From contig NC_019771.1 of NCBI RefSeq assembly GCF_000317695.1, positions 2,174,001-2,238,000 of the forward strand: 64,000 nucleotides of DNA. Reading direction: 5' to 3'. Position 1 is the stretch's first letter, and every line of letters begins with the position of its first letter. Position numbers and translations under genes: made by a program. The notes below the pieces were generated by a model. It had not been told where the DNA came from and did not search any database. It was given only the letters and a program-made list of their open reading frames with translations. Source of the DNA: Anabaena cylindrica PCC 7122. Lineage in GTDB: Bacteria; Cyanobacteriota; Cyanobacteriia; Cyanobacteriales; Nostocaceae. Below are positions 17,719-27,425 of this stretch, piece after piece.

Positions 17719-18354
17719 ATGAACACATCACCAGACCAAAAACAATTTGCACCAGCAACCCAACGCAACCGCGAGGCCATCTTAGAGGTGCTTTTACAAG
17801 TATTACCTGCAAGTGGCACTATTTTGGAAATCGCCAGTGGCACAGGAGAACACGCTGTTTTTTTTGCCCCTAGCCTCAAACCCCGTCAATGGCTACCTTC
17901 TGACCCTAACCCCATATTACGCGACAGTATTAAGGCTTGGGCAGAAGAATTCAAAAGTGATAATCTTTACCCACCTTTGGAACTTGATGCTAGTCAACCA
18001 ATTTGGCCAGTGGAAAAAGAAAAATTACCAAATTCTCCAATTGTCGCCATTGTCAACATTAACATGATTCATATTTCCCCCTGGTCAGCCGGTTTAGGAC
18101 TCATGGCTGGTGCTGGGCGGATTCTGCCATCAGGTGGTATCCTTTACTTGTATGGCCCATACAAACAAAACGGCAAACATACAGCACCTAGTAACGAGGC
18201 TTTTGATGAGTCATTACAAGCACAAAACCCAGAATGGGGAGTGCGTAACTTAGAGGATGTTGTTGCAGCCGCTAATGCCCAAAATTTGACCTTGCACAAA
18301 ACTTACCAAATGCCAGCAAATAACCTGTCACTAGTTTTTCGCCGTAATTCGTAA
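17719..18354 (+). CDS. DUF938 / methyltransferase-like SAM-fold protein
   Basis: The protein (211 aa) has the SAM-binding motif ILEIASGTGEHAVFFA, followed by WLPSDPNP and NINMIHISPWSA, which is characteristic of the DUF938 family. The substrate is unknown. The last residues (RRNS) and the stop codon lie in the first units of a CGTAATT tandem repeat, so the original C-terminus may have been replaced by repeat sequence. Confidence 0.8.
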   Translation: MNTSPDQKQFAPATQRNREAILEVLLQVLPASGTILEIASGTGEHAVFFAPSLKPRQWLPSDPNPILRDSIKAWAEEFKSDNLYPPLELDASQPIWPVEKEKLPNSPIVAIVNINMIHISPWSAGLGLMAGAGRILPSGGILYLYGPYKQNGKHTAPSNEAFDESLQAQNPEWGVRNLEDVVAAANAQNLTLHKTYQMPANNLSLVFRRNS

Positions 18355-18384
18355 TTTGTAATTCGTAATTCGTAATTCGTAAAT
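18343..18384 (+). repeat. CGTAATT heptamer tandem repeat
   Basis: There are six units of seven bases; one reads TGTAATT and the last is degenerate. The array begins inside the 3' end of the DUF938 gene. Its unit is the reverse complement of the AATTACG array at 19568-19656 on the other side of trhO. Confidence 0.85.
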
Positions 18385-18653
18385 TGAGTCTACTGTCAAT
18401 GCGATCTTTAATTTCTAATTCACAAATAGAGATTTATAAACTTAACGTCAGTTCGATAAACCTCATACCAACGTCTGTCTGACACGGAGAGAGGTAGAAA
18501 TACACTTAGTTTCCACAGAAAAATTAGGGTTTCAAAGCCTCTCCTCGTGAACAGAGAGAGGTTTGGAGAGGGGTTTTCAATTTGTTAAAATACAAAAAGT
18601 AGAAAATTTTAACTTTTGACATAATTATCCTAAAATTATTTTTTACGAAAGGG

Positions 18654-19544
18654 ATGATAGAAAAAAATATTTTAGTTGTTGCCGCACTGTATAAATTTGT
18701 GAGTTTACCTGATGTTGTCGAAATGCAAGCATCTGTACTGTCTTTTTGTCAGGAACAAGGCATTAAGGGAACAATTTTACTTGCCCAGGAAGGCATTAAT
18801 GGTACTATTGCTGGTTCACGTCAAGCAATTGATGCCGTTTTGGCGTTTCTCCGTACAGACCCGCGTTTAGAAGATTTAGAACATAAAGAATCTTACACCG
18901 ACACCCCACCTTTTGAAAAAATGAAAGTGCGGTTAAAAAGAGAAATTGTAACTTTAGGATTACCAGAAGTTGACCCCAATGAAAAAGTTGGAACTTACAT
19001 CAGTCCTCAGCAGTGGAATGATTTGATTTCTGACCCAGAAGTAACAGTAATTGATACCCGCAATGATTATGAAGTGAAAATCGGTACATTTAAAAGAGCA
19101 GAAAATCCGCAAACGCAAATATTCCGAGAATTTCCAGAATATGTAAGTAAACAACTTGACCCCAACAAACACAAAAAAGTTGCCTTATTTTGTACTGGTG
19201 GCATTCGCTGCGAAAAAGCCTCATCTTATTTACTTTCCCAAGGCTTTGCAGAAGTCTATCACCTTAAAGGCGGCATTCTCAAATATTTAGAAGAAATCCC
19301 CAGCGAACAAAGTTTATGGGAAGGAGAATGCTTCCTTTTTGATGACAGAATTGCAATCCGTCAAGGCTTAGAAGAAGGAACTTATGAATTATGCTTCTGT
19401 TGTGGTCATCCCATTGCGGAAGACGATAAAACCTCACCAAAATACGAACAAGGTATTTCTTGCCCCTACTGTTTTGATAACATGACCGACGAAAAAAGAA
19501 GACGACAACAACAAAAATGGAAACACTATAGGTTGGGAAAGTGA
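18654..19544 (+). CDS. trhO: tRNA uridine(34) hydroxylase TrhO (rhodanese family)
   Basis: The protein has the typical TrhO layout: an N-terminal acylphosphatase-like domain (GTILLAQEGINGTIAGSR), a rhodanese domain with catalytic Cys in FCTGGIRCEKAS, and a C-terminal Cys-rich segment (CFCCGHPI, then CPYC). It hydroxylates U34 of tRNA to 5-hydroxyuridine in an oxygen-dependent reaction. The length (296 aa) fits the family. The ATG at 18654 follows GAAAGGG, a usable ribosome binding site. Both sides of the gene are bounded by heptamer arrays in inverted orientation. Confidence 0.9.
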   Translation: MIEKNILVVAALYKFVSLPDVVEMQASVLSFCQEQGIKGTILLAQEGINGTIAGSRQAIDAVLAFLRTDPRLEDLEHKESYTDTPPFEKMKVRLKREIVTLGLPEVDPNEKVGTYISPQQWNDLISDPEVTVIDTRNDYEVKIGTFKRAENPQTQIFREFPEYVSKQLDPNKHKKVALFCTGGIRCEKASSYLLSQGFAEVYHLKGGILKYLEEIPSEQSLWEGECFLFDDRIAIRQGLEEGTYELCFCCGHPIAEDDKTSPKYEQGISCPYCFDNMTDEKRRRQQQKWKHYRLGK

Positions 19545-19567
19545 TTGGTGACTTGAGAAAATAACCC

Positions 19568-19656
19568 AATTACGAATTACGAATTACGAATTACGAATTA
19601 CGAATTACGAATTACGAATTACGAATTACGAATTACGAATTACGAATTACGAATTA
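19568..19656 (+). repeat. AATTACG heptamer tandem repeat, 12 units
   Basis: Twelve perfect 7-bp units are followed by a partial unit, ending two bases before the stop of the minus-strand O-methyltransferase gene. This is a typical short tandemly repeated repetitive sequence of heterocystous cyanobacteria. Confidence 0.95.
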
Positions 19657-19658
19657 TT

Positions 19659-20321
19659 TTAAATCTTCCTAGCCAAAGTCAAACCATCAGCGATAGGTAC
19701 TAAACTAAGATCAACCCGCGAATCTTGATGTAACTTTTGATTAAAAGCGCGAATCTTCTTAGTTTGATTATCCTGCACTTCGGGATCTGCAACCTTGCCA
19801 GACCACAGGACATTATCAACAGCAATTAGTCCACCTGGTCGAATTAATTGGAGCGATCGCTCATAATAGTTCTCATAGTTACCCTTATCAGCATCAATAA
19901 AGGCAAAATCGAAGGTTTCCCCCTCCCCTGCTGCAAGCAATTGATCTAAAGTTTCCAAAGCTGGAGCAATCCGCAAATCAATTTTATCTGCAATTCCTGC
20001 TTGTTGCCAATAACGCCGACCAATGCTTGTATATTCTTCACTCACATCACAGGCGACAATTTTACCATCTGTTGGCAAAGCTAAAGCCACCACCAAAGAA
20101 CTATAGCCCGTAAATACACCTATATCTAAAGTCTTTTTAGCTCCTAAAATCTTCACCAACAACGCCATCAACTGTCCCTGTTCCGGCGAAATCTGCATGA
20201 TAGCCATTGGCAATTGGGCAGTTTCTTGACGCAGTTGAGTTAAAACTTCCGGTTCTCGCACGGAGACTGATAGTAAATAATCATACAAATGTTGTCCTAA
20301 GCCAATTGTTTGTTTTACCAT
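19659..20321 (-). CDS. Class I SAM-dependent O-methyltransferase (CCoAOMT-like)
   Basis: The protein (220 aa) matches the caffeoyl-CoA/catechol O-methyltransferase-like family: KKTLDIGVFTGYSSLVVALA is SAM motif I, FDFAFIDADKGNYENYYE holds the metal-binding Asp residues, and GGLIAVDNVLWSGKV is motif III with the second metal ligand set. It should methylate a hydroxyl group of a small aromatic or catechol substrate with a divalent metal. The gene stands alone and the natural substrate is unknown. Confidence 0.85.
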   Translation of the reverse strand: MVKQTIGLGQHLYDYLLSVSVREPEVLTQLRQETAQLPMAIMQISPEQGQLMALLVKILGAKKTLDIGVFTGYSSLVVALALPTDGKIVACDVSEEYTSIGRRYWQQAGIADKIDLRIAPALETLDQLLAAGEGETFDFAFIDADKGNYENYYERSLQLIRPGGLIAVDNVLWSGKVADPEVQDNQTKKIRAFNQKLHQDSRVDLSLVPIADGLTLARKI

Positions 20322-20718
20322 AATTTATCTGCTTGATTAATTCTGCTGTGAAAACTCAAACCGCTTCAGTATTCTAATTGATCTTTACTCTTACCAATTA
20401 CCAGACCCAATAAATAAGATTAAGTATACGAACATCATAATAAACCATACTTCTTTGATTGTGTGTAAGTATTCAGGATAAAGAATAGTTCAAGTCATGA
20501 GAATAAAGGCTTTTTTAGTCAAATTTGATGATTTTGATAAAATATCACTTTTCTCTATTTTTGATTTCATAAGCATTCTGACTCCTGACTCCTTACGATT
20601 GTGTAGAGATGTTTCAGCCATAGTCCCAGCATGAATTAATTGTCAACTTCCCTTCTAAAATAAAATCTAATCTGTGGAAATTCAATTACTAAACTAGCTG
20701 TTGTGAGAGGGGAATATA
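20322..20718. other. Intergenic region between divergent genes
   Basis: No coding sequence is seen. The region must hold the promoters of the O-methyltransferase and PRK-paralogue genes. A GAGAGGGG ribosome binding site lies just before the ATG at 20719. Confidence 0.5.
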
Positions 20719-21657
20719 ATGAGCCGTCCGATTATTCTTGGTATTGTTGGTGACAGCGCAGCAGGTAAAACGACACTAACTAGAGGAATTGCTCAGGTAC
20801 TTGGCCCAGAGAATGTTACCCTCATCTGTACAGATGACTACCATCGTTACGATCGCCAACAACGGGCAGAAATTGGAATAACTGCTATCCATCCTGACTG
20901 CAACTATTTAGATATTATGCAGCAGCATCTATCGTTGCTACGCACAGGACAGCCCATTCTCAAACCAGTTTACAGTCACAAAACAGGGACATTTGAAGCA
21001 CCACAATATATCAAACCGAATAAATTCGTAATTATTGAGGGCTTATTGGGTTATTCTACCCGTGCTGCTCGTGATGCTTATGATGTAAAAGTTTACCTTG
21101 CTCCGCCTGAATCACTCCGTGCTGATTGGAAAGTTAAGCGAGATACACAAAAGCGCGGTTATACCGCAGAACAGGTATTAGCAGAACTAGAAAAACGGGA
21201 ACCCGATTCAGAAGCATTTATCCGTCCTCAGCGTCAATGGTCGGATATTGTGGTGAGTTTTTATCCTGCTAACGAAAATGAAGATGGAAGCAATGGTCAT
21301 TTAAATGTACGGTTGGTACTACGTCCATCTATTCCCCATCCCGATTTTACCCAGATTCTTGATGCTGGTAATGGTAATTCTCAATCAGCGGTGCGTCTGG
21401 GACTAGACAGAGATATGGGTAAACCGGTAGATGTATTAGAAGTTGATGGTCACGCTACTTTGGAACAGGTGACCAAGATAGAGCATATTATGTGTTCGGA
21501 TATGCCTTACTTAAAAAATATATGCGATCGCGAAATTAATCCAGAACTAGGAAAAATCGCCGGCACAACAGGGGAAACTTTGCAAAGTTATCCCCTCGCA
21601 CTTACACAGTTAATTATTACTTATCATATGCTCAAAGCTACGCAAATTTACCAGTAA
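20719..21657 (+). CDS. Phosphoribulokinase/uridine kinase family protein, PRK paralogue
   Basis: The protein (312 aa) has the P-loop GIVGDSAAGKTTL at residues 8-20, the ICTDDYHRYDR segment of phosphoribulokinases and VIIEGLLGYST. Calvin-cycle PRK of cyanobacteria has a Cys in the P-loop (GDSGCGKS) that forms the regulatory disulfide with a second Cys near residue 41. Here the P-loop position is Ala and only the second Cys (ICTDD) remains, so CP12/thioredoxin control through that disulfide is not possible. It is shorter than canonical PRK (about 330 aa). The substrate may be ribulose-5-phosphate or another sugar phosphate. Confidence 0.8.
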   Translation: MSRPIILGIVGDSAAGKTTLTRGIAQVLGPENVTLICTDDYHRYDRQQRAEIGITAIHPDCNYLDIMQQHLSLLRTGQPILKPVYSHKTGTFEAPQYIKPNKFVIIEGLLGYSTRAARDAYDVKVYLAPPESLRADWKVKRDTQKRGYTAEQVLAELEKREPDSEAFIRPQRQWSDIVVSFYPANENEDGSNGHLNVRLVLRPSIPHPDFTQILDAGNGNSQSAVRLGLDRDMGKPVDVLEVDGHATLEQVTKIEHIMCSDMPYLKNICDREINPELGKIAGTTGETLQSYPLALTQLIITYHMLKATQIYQ

Positions 21658-21796
21658 TATATTAGGAATGGGCTGATCTACCCGTTTCTGGCATTTAACA
21701 GCAACCTTTCATACCCTGATAGATAGATCAGCAATAGCAGTAGTTGTGCGATGATCGCTATTGGGACGCTTCCCAGTTGCTAAGGTTGCTTTTAAT

Positions 21797-22270
21797 ATGA
21801 CCATTTACTTTTACAAGGTTTGGCAGCCATACGGCTGTTTTTCTAACTTCTCTCCTCACCCTATCGAAGTGCAGGGTAGTCACTGGCCAACAGTTGAGCA
21901 TTACTATCAAGCACAAAAGTTTGTTGGCAGTACAGATGAGGTTATTATACCATTAATCCATGCATCTGCTACCCCTGAAGAAGCGGCTGCCTTGGGGCGT
22001 TGCAGCACTCGCAAACTTCGTCCAGACTGGGAAATAGTCAAAATTGAGGTGATGCGATCAGCTGTACGAAAAAAGTTTACAACTCATCCAGAAATTCGCA
22101 AAGTTCTTTTGGTAACAGGTGATGAAATTTTGGTCGAAAATTCACCCACAGATTATTTTTGGGGCTGTGGTGCAAATAAAACTGGTCAAAATCATCTAGG
22201 GATAATTCTCATGAGTGTACGTGAAGAAATCCGTCAATTATTGTCTTTGCCAGTGATCACCAATTTATAA
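21797..22270 (+). CDS. NADAR family protein (YbiA-like N-glycosidase)
   Basis: This 157-residue protein starts MTIYFYKVWQPYGCFSNFSPHPI, typical of NADAR domains, and has WPTVEHYYQAQKF with the conserved Glu and the C-terminal DYFWGCGANKTGQNHLG block. Family members hydrolyse N-glycosidic bonds of reactive riboflavin intermediates, and some act on ADP-ribosylated substrates. I chose ATG 21797 because the 12 residues before it match nothing in the family. It lies 140 bp after the PRK-like gene on the same strand. Confidence 0.85.
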   Translation: MTIYFYKVWQPYGCFSNFSPHPIEVQGSHWPTVEHYYQAQKFVGSTDEVIIPLIHASATPEEAAALGRCSTRKLRPDWEIVKIEVMRSAVRKKFTTHPEIRKVLLVTGDEILVENSPTDYFWGCGANKTGQNHLGIILMSVREEIRQLLSLPVITNL

Positions 22271-22516
22271 GTAAAAAGATTTACAATTGTCATGGGGTTG
22301 CAGTTTATAGCAATAGCATTAACCTTGCTGTTTAAATATTTATAAGCTTATTACAACAATTACTTCAAAAGCCTGAATAATTTAAGTGATATTACGGAAA
22401 ATTTCCGGAAAATTTAGATTTGAAATTTCTTAGTTATACTATATAGATTAAGTCGAAGAAGAATACATCCGTCAGAATGCAACCAGTGGCGAGTCTAAAT
22501 CCTCCACTGATTGTTT

Positions 22517-22578
22517 GCCCTTGGCGTTCCCGAAGGGTAAACCACCAAATTTTCAATTTAGTGGGGGTCTTAAACCCG
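22517..22578. repeat. Dispersed inverted repeat R4, copy 1
   Basis: It contains CCTTGGCGTTCCCGAAGGGT, then ACCACCAAAT and ATTTAGTGGGGGTCTTAAAC. The reverse complement occurs at 46353-46417, and the GGGTTTAAGACCCCCACTAA end alone occurs near 63582-63603. It lies upstream of the phytochrome-like kinase gene. No other gene is visible in 22271-22703. Confidence 0.7.
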
Positions 22579-22703
22579 ATTATTCATCTGCCAGTCGGAC
22601 AAAATTCATTCTGACTTCTGACTCCTGAATTCTGTTAGATAAAGCCATAACTTGACATCAGGGGAAAATTAAAAAAATATTTTTGAGAAGGCAAATATTA
22701 GTA

Positions 22704-25436
22704 ATGACTTTTAGTGAAGATCAGCCAGATGGTTTACAGCAAGAAAATTTATTGCACAAAATGATTAAGCAGATTCGGCGATCGCTGGATCTCCAAGAAA
22801 TTTTAACTTCAACTGTTACAGAAGTGCGTTTATTCTTGCGAACAGATCGAGTCAAGATATATCGGTTTGATACTGATGGTAGCGGTGAAGTCATTGCTGA
22901 ATCTATTCATAACAATTGCCTACCATCATTATTAGGACTTCATTTTCCTGCCAATGACATTCCAGCATCAGCCAAAGAGATGTTCTTGTTAACAAGACAA
23001 CGCTCAATAGTAGATGTAACTGCGGGAACAATTGGGTTATCACCGCTAAAGTCAGCAAAAAACGGTAAACCATTACCTACAGAAAATATTCACTATCGAC
23101 AAGCAGACCCATGTCATCTTCAATATTTAAAGACCATGGGTGTAAAATCTTCCTTTGCAGTCCCAATTTTAGAATACGACCCCACAGGACAATCGACACA
23201 ACCAAAACTGTGGGGATTGCTAGTATCCCACGACAGTCAAACGCGAACGATTTTAAAACAAGAACTCAAAGTAGTCACCCAAGTTGCCGATCAAGTTGCG
23301 ATCGCTATTTCCCAAAGTAACCTCCTCAGCGAAGCTAGAGCCAAGCAGAAGCAAGAAGCCATCATTAATCAAGTCACAACCCTATTACATCAACTACCCA
23401 CAATCCAACTACAAGAAGCACTAGAAGCAACAATTACATCCTTTAATGGTATTGGTGGCAGGCTTTATATTCAACAGAGTCAAGAAATATATACCTATGG
23501 TGAACAACCACAACTAACTTATGAACTAGAAAATATTGCCATTGAACAACATCCTGTTTGGCAAAACTGGATATCTGAGTACAAACCCGGTCAAATTTGG
23601 CCAATTTCTGACCTTTATAAACAACCTGATTTCAGAATTTTAGCTCTAGCCTTTAAGTCCACTCGGATTCGGGGACTAATGATCATTCCCCTCCACTACC
23701 GCGAAAATTTCATTGGTGTATTAAGCATTTTTCGCCCAGAATTAGATAGTGAAGTTCTCTGGGCAGGAAGATTAGATCCTAATAAGCATCAAGAATTACC
23801 ACGTCTTTCCTTTGAACTTTGGCGAGAAGAAAAAAAAGGTCAAGCACCTGCATGGAAACCGGAAGAAATAGCCCTGGGAAAAGCTTTGTCTCATAACTTT
23901 GCCATGGCAATTCAGCAGCAACAAACATACCAACAAATACAGTTGCTGAATACTAACCTAGAAGTGAGAGTACAGGAACAAACAGCTGAAATAGAAAAAA
24001 CTCTGCTGCTGACTAAAGCTCTCAAGCAAGTTACAGACCAAATTCGTAGAACTTTGGACTTGAATAAAATCCTACAAACCATCGTCCAAGAAGTTCGTCC
24101 TCTACTCAATTCTGACCGAGTATTGATTTATCAATTACTGAATGAAGGTAATGGTGAGGTAATAGTCGAAGAAGTTAATGGTAATTGGCCATCGGTTTTG
24201 GGCATGAAGCTACCATCAGAATGCTTTCCTGAAGAGTATGCCCGTCTTTACTTACGGGGCAGAGTGAGAGCAATTGACAATATATTTACAGATGTATTAA
24301 GCACTTGCCATCGAGAATTCTTGGAAAGTATGCAAATCCAAGCCAATTTAATTGTACCTATCAAAATGGAAACCCAACTTTGGGGTTTATTAGTTGCCCA
24401 TCATTGTGAATCACCACGAAATTGGCAAGATGCAGAAATTGATTTGTTACAACAGTTAGCAGACCAAGCTGCGATCGCAATTCAGCAAGCCCAACTCTAC
24501 CAACAAAGCTGTAGCGCCGAAGCCGAAGCGATCGCTAAAGCTGCACAACTAGAGCATACATTGCATCAACTCCAAGAAACCCAATCTAAACTAATTCAAA
24601 CAGAAAAAATGTCCGGTTTAGGACAGTTAGTTGCAGGTATAGCCCACGAAATCAACAACCCTGTCAACTTTATCTACGGCAACCTTTGTCATGCCAGTAA
24701 TTACACAGAAGACATACTCAAACTTTTACAACTCTACCAATCCCACTATCCTGACCCTATAGCTGAGATTTGTGAAACTATGCAAACCATAGACTTTAAC
24801 TTTGTGATTCAAGACCTACCAAAAATCATGTCATCAATGAAACTAGGTTCAGATCGCATCCGTTCAATAGTCCTATCATTACGCAACTTTTCCCGTCTTG
24901 ATGAAGCTGAAAACAAGCGAGTTGACTTACACGAAGGCATTGATAACACCTTACTAATTTTGCAACATCGGCTCAAACCACATAGTCATTTTCCTGGTAT
25001 TGAAGTCATGAAAGATTATGGTGACTTACCAAAGGTAGAATGCTATGCCGGACAAATGAATCAGGTATTTATGAATGTTATTAACAATGCTATTGATGTC
25101 TTAACTGATCAAATAGAGGAAAGTTCAAAATCCGCCGATATTAAACTTTTACCCGCTATTCGGATTTCTACCAGAGTCTCAGCACAAAATTCCTATCTGT
25201 TAATTAGCATTGCAGATAATGGCCCAGGCATGAGTGAAGAAGTTAAAAAGCGGATATTTGATCCATTTTTTACAACAAAGCCTGTAGGCAAGGGTACAGG
25301 ACTAGGATTAGCAATTAGTTACCAAATTGTTGTTGAAAAACATGGTGGACTAATGGAATGTATCTCAGCACCAGGAAAAGGTACAGAATTCTGGATTGAA
25401 ATTCCCCTGAAATTAACAAGAGAAAAAAATAGTTAA
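22704..25436 (+). CDS. Phytochrome-like sensor histidine kinase (GAF-PHY-GAF-HisKA-HATPase)
   Basis: The protein (910 aa) has no PAS domain. GAF1 (about residues 20-205) has PANDIPASA and a phytochrome-type DPCHLQYLKTMGV with Cys137-His138, the expected bilin attachment. The next segment (225-400) has PHY traits: IRGLMIIPL, FRPELDSEVLWAGR and the tongue motif PRLSFELW. A further GAF (440-600) has a cyanobacteriochrome-type STCHREFLESMQIQANLIVPI with Cys535-His536. HisKA (His648 in AGIAHEINNP) and HATPase (NQVFMNVINNAID, DNGPGM, GKGTGLGL) complete it. This is a knotless phytochrome layout like Nostoc All2699. I prefer ATG 22704 to the upstream TTG. No response regulator is adjacent. Confidence 0.85.
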   Translation: MTFSEDQPDGLQQENLLHKMIKQIRRSLDLQEILTSTVTEVRLFLRTDRVKIYRFDTDGSGEVIAESIHNNCLPSLLGLHFPANDIPASAKEMFLLTRQRSIVDVTAGTIGLSPLKSAKNGKPLPTENIHYRQADPCHLQYLKTMGVKSSFAVPILEYDPTGQSTQPKLWGLLVSHDSQTRTILKQELKVVTQVADQVAIAISQSNLLSEARAKQKQEAIINQVTTLLHQLPTIQLQEALEATITSFNGIGGRLYIQQSQEIYTYGEQPQLTYELENIAIEQHPVWQNWISEYKPGQIWPISDLYKQPDFRILALAFKSTRIRGLMIIPLHYRENFIGVLSIFRPELDSEVLWAGRLDPNKHQELPRLSFELWREEKKGQAPAWKPEEIALGKALSHNFAMAIQQQQTYQQIQLLNTNLEVRVQEQTAEIEKTLLLTKALKQVTDQIRRTLDLNKILQTIVQEVRPLLNSDRVLIYQLLNEGNGEVIVEEVNGNWPSVLGMKLPSECFPEEYARLYLRGRVRAIDNIFTDVLSTCHREFLESMQIQANLIVPIKMETQLWGLLVAHHCESPRNWQDAEIDLLQQLADQAAIAIQQAQLYQQSCSAEAEAIAKAAQLEHTLHQLQETQSKLIQTEKMSGLGQLVAGIAHEINNPVNFIYGNLCHASNYTEDILKLLQLYQSHYPDPIAEICETMQTIDFNFVIQDLPKIMSSMKLGSDRIRSIVLSLRNFSRLDEAENKRVDLHEGIDNTLLILQHRLKPHSHFPGIEVMKDYGDLPKVECYAGQMNQVFMNVINNAIDVLTDQIEESSKSADIKLLPAIRISTRVSAQNSYLLISIADNGPGMSEEVKKRIFDPFFTTKPVGKGTGLGLAISYQIVVEKHGGLMECISAPGKGTEFWIEIPLKLTREKNS

Positions 25437-25448
25437 TTAGGGCAAGGA

Positions 25449-26002
<554 letters not shown>

Positions 26003-26056
26003 TCCCCACTGCTCCCCTACTCCCCTGCTCCCCTGCTCCCCTGCTCCCCTGCTCCC
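26003..26056 (+). repeat. CCCCTGCT octamer tandem repeat
   Basis: About five units of CCCCTGCT follow CCCCACTGCT and CCCCTACT variants. The octamer is related to the CCCCTCTG units inside the GH1/reductase locus and to 26959-27000. Confidence 0.9.
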
Positions 26057-26156
26057 TATGTGTATTAACTTTAAAGTGAAACAGTATCAGTCCCCAGCGT
26101 TAGGCGTAAGTTTGTACTACAATTGAATAGCAACAGACACTTAAAAATAGCGCCTT

Positions 26157-26924
26157 ATGTCAATTATTGCGCTCAGAGCGTGGTATCTACAAGATTATGA
26201 GCCAATTACAGAATTGGAAAAACGTCCCCCAGACATTCGCTTGAGTAAAAAAAGCTTACTCAAAACTGGACTACGTGCGGATTTTTTGGAAGAGAGTGAT
26301 GAAGTTAAAGCTTCAACTTGGTTTAGGCGCTATTTGGAAGGTGAAAACACTGAATTTTATATTGAGGGTAGCGGTGGTTATTGTGTAGCTAACATTGATT
26401 TGATTAGCCATGAAATATATTTTACAAAACAAGCGTTGTTAGCTCAGTTAGAACCAACGATTTTTTTCTGCTATCAAACGGAGTATGCCGCAGCGAGTGA
26501 TTTGCTTAGAGAAGAACTGCAAGAAAGCTTGAAAACTTTAAACTTGCGCTCGCGTTTGCCCTTAACATTAATAGAATCATCCCGTCCTAGCAATGCACCT
26601 CTGCGGCTGAACCGCACCATGATGCGGAAAATTCGTAAGAGTTTATTATTTATTGCCGACACCACAGCCATAACAAGCATTGATAGCAAAGAAACTCATC
26701 AACTAATTCCTAGTCCCAATGTCTGCGTAGAAATTGGTTATGCGATCGCAACTAAGCGGGCTGAACAAATTTTATTAGCACAAATGCAACGCCCAGAATT
26801 AGAAGGGCAATTTCCCTTTGATTTACCCGTGCAGCAAATTTTACAATTTCAAGACAGTCCCGAACTAAATAAAATCCTCACAGGAGCCATTGAAACCCAG
26901 TTAGCACGGTTTAAATTATTTTAG
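26157..26924 (+). CDS. TIR-like nucleotide-binding domain protein
   Basis: The protein (255 aa) has a C-terminal domain starting at PTIFFCYQTEYAAASDLLRE (about residue 102) and containing SLLFIADTTA and PNVCVEIGYAIATKR, with Glu192 in the place typical of predicted TIR-like NAD-processing domains (PNVxxExGxA). The N-terminal 100 residues show no known domain. Related TIR-like proteins take part in antiphage signalling or NAD+ cleavage. No cyclase or effector partner is adjacent, so a defence role is only a possibility. The gene stands between two tandem-repeat arrays. Confidence 0.6.
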   Translation: MSIIALRAWYLQDYEPITELEKRPPDIRLSKKSLLKTGLRADFLEESDEVKASTWFRRYLEGENTEFYIEGSGGYCVANIDLISHEIYFTKQALLAQLEPTIFFCYQTEYAAASDLLREELQESLKTLNLRSRLPLTLIESSRPSNAPLRLNRTMMRKIRKSLLFIADTTAITSIDSKETHQLIPSPNVCVEIGYAIATKRAEQILLAQMQRPELEGQFPFDLPVQQILQFQDSPELNKILTGAIETQLARFKLF

Positions 26925-26958
26925 AGACTAAATAATGGGGAGAGTATTTATTTATCTT

Positions 26959-27000
26959 TCCCCTGCTCCTCTGCTCCTCTGCCCCCCTGCCCCCTTTCCC
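26959..27000 (+). repeat. CCCCTGCTCCTCTGCT-type repeat
   Basis: Degenerate 7-8 bp units (CTCCTCTG, CCCCCCTG) in the space before the small gene at 27177. Same family as 26003-26056. Confidence 0.8.
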
Positions 27001-27176
27001 CAATCTCCAACTTTTTGGGAACCACTTCCGGGGAAGTAAGCGTCGTGAGGCGAAAGTAAAAGTTCTGAACTCTGATGATTTTGGTACATCTGATACTTTT
27101 CCCGTGTGCTTACCCTTTTCATAGGGGGCCGACGTGGTTAACAATAGGTTGGATGTATTTAAAATGATGTGAATTT

Positions 27177-27425
27177 ATGCCTAGAACTCCAAACGAATAT
27201 GCCGTTTTCCTTCTTTTGGATAGCGGACATCGGGAAGAAGTGCGTTTTCCTACGATTCAAGAGTTTCAGAAGTGGTATAGTGGGGAGCTTGTGCCAAAGT
27301 CAGCTTCTAATGATTTTATTAGCGTACCGATTAAAAATATTCAAGGCGAATATATGGTGGTGCGTCCATCCCGCATTGTTGGCATTCGGGTAGAACCGAT
27401 TTTTAGCTCTAGTATTGAAAGATGA
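27177..27425 (+). CDS. Small hypothetical protein (82 aa) coupled to mltA
   Basis: The protein is soluble, has no signal peptide, and starts MPRTPNEYAVFLLLDSGHRE. I do not recognise the family. Its TGA overlaps the ATG of the MltA gene in an ATGA arrangement, which implies coupled translation and a possible shared role in cell-wall turnover. Codon use and compositional balance support a real gene. Confidence 0.65.
   Translation: MPRTPNEYAVFLLLDSGHREEVRFPTIQEFQKWYSGELVPKSASNDFISVPIKNIQGEYMVVRPSRIVGIRVEPIFSSSIER

Noticed and set aside
19568..19656. Possible CRISPR array
   Set aside because: The 7-bp units are contiguous with no spacers. This is a short tandem repeat, not CRISPR.
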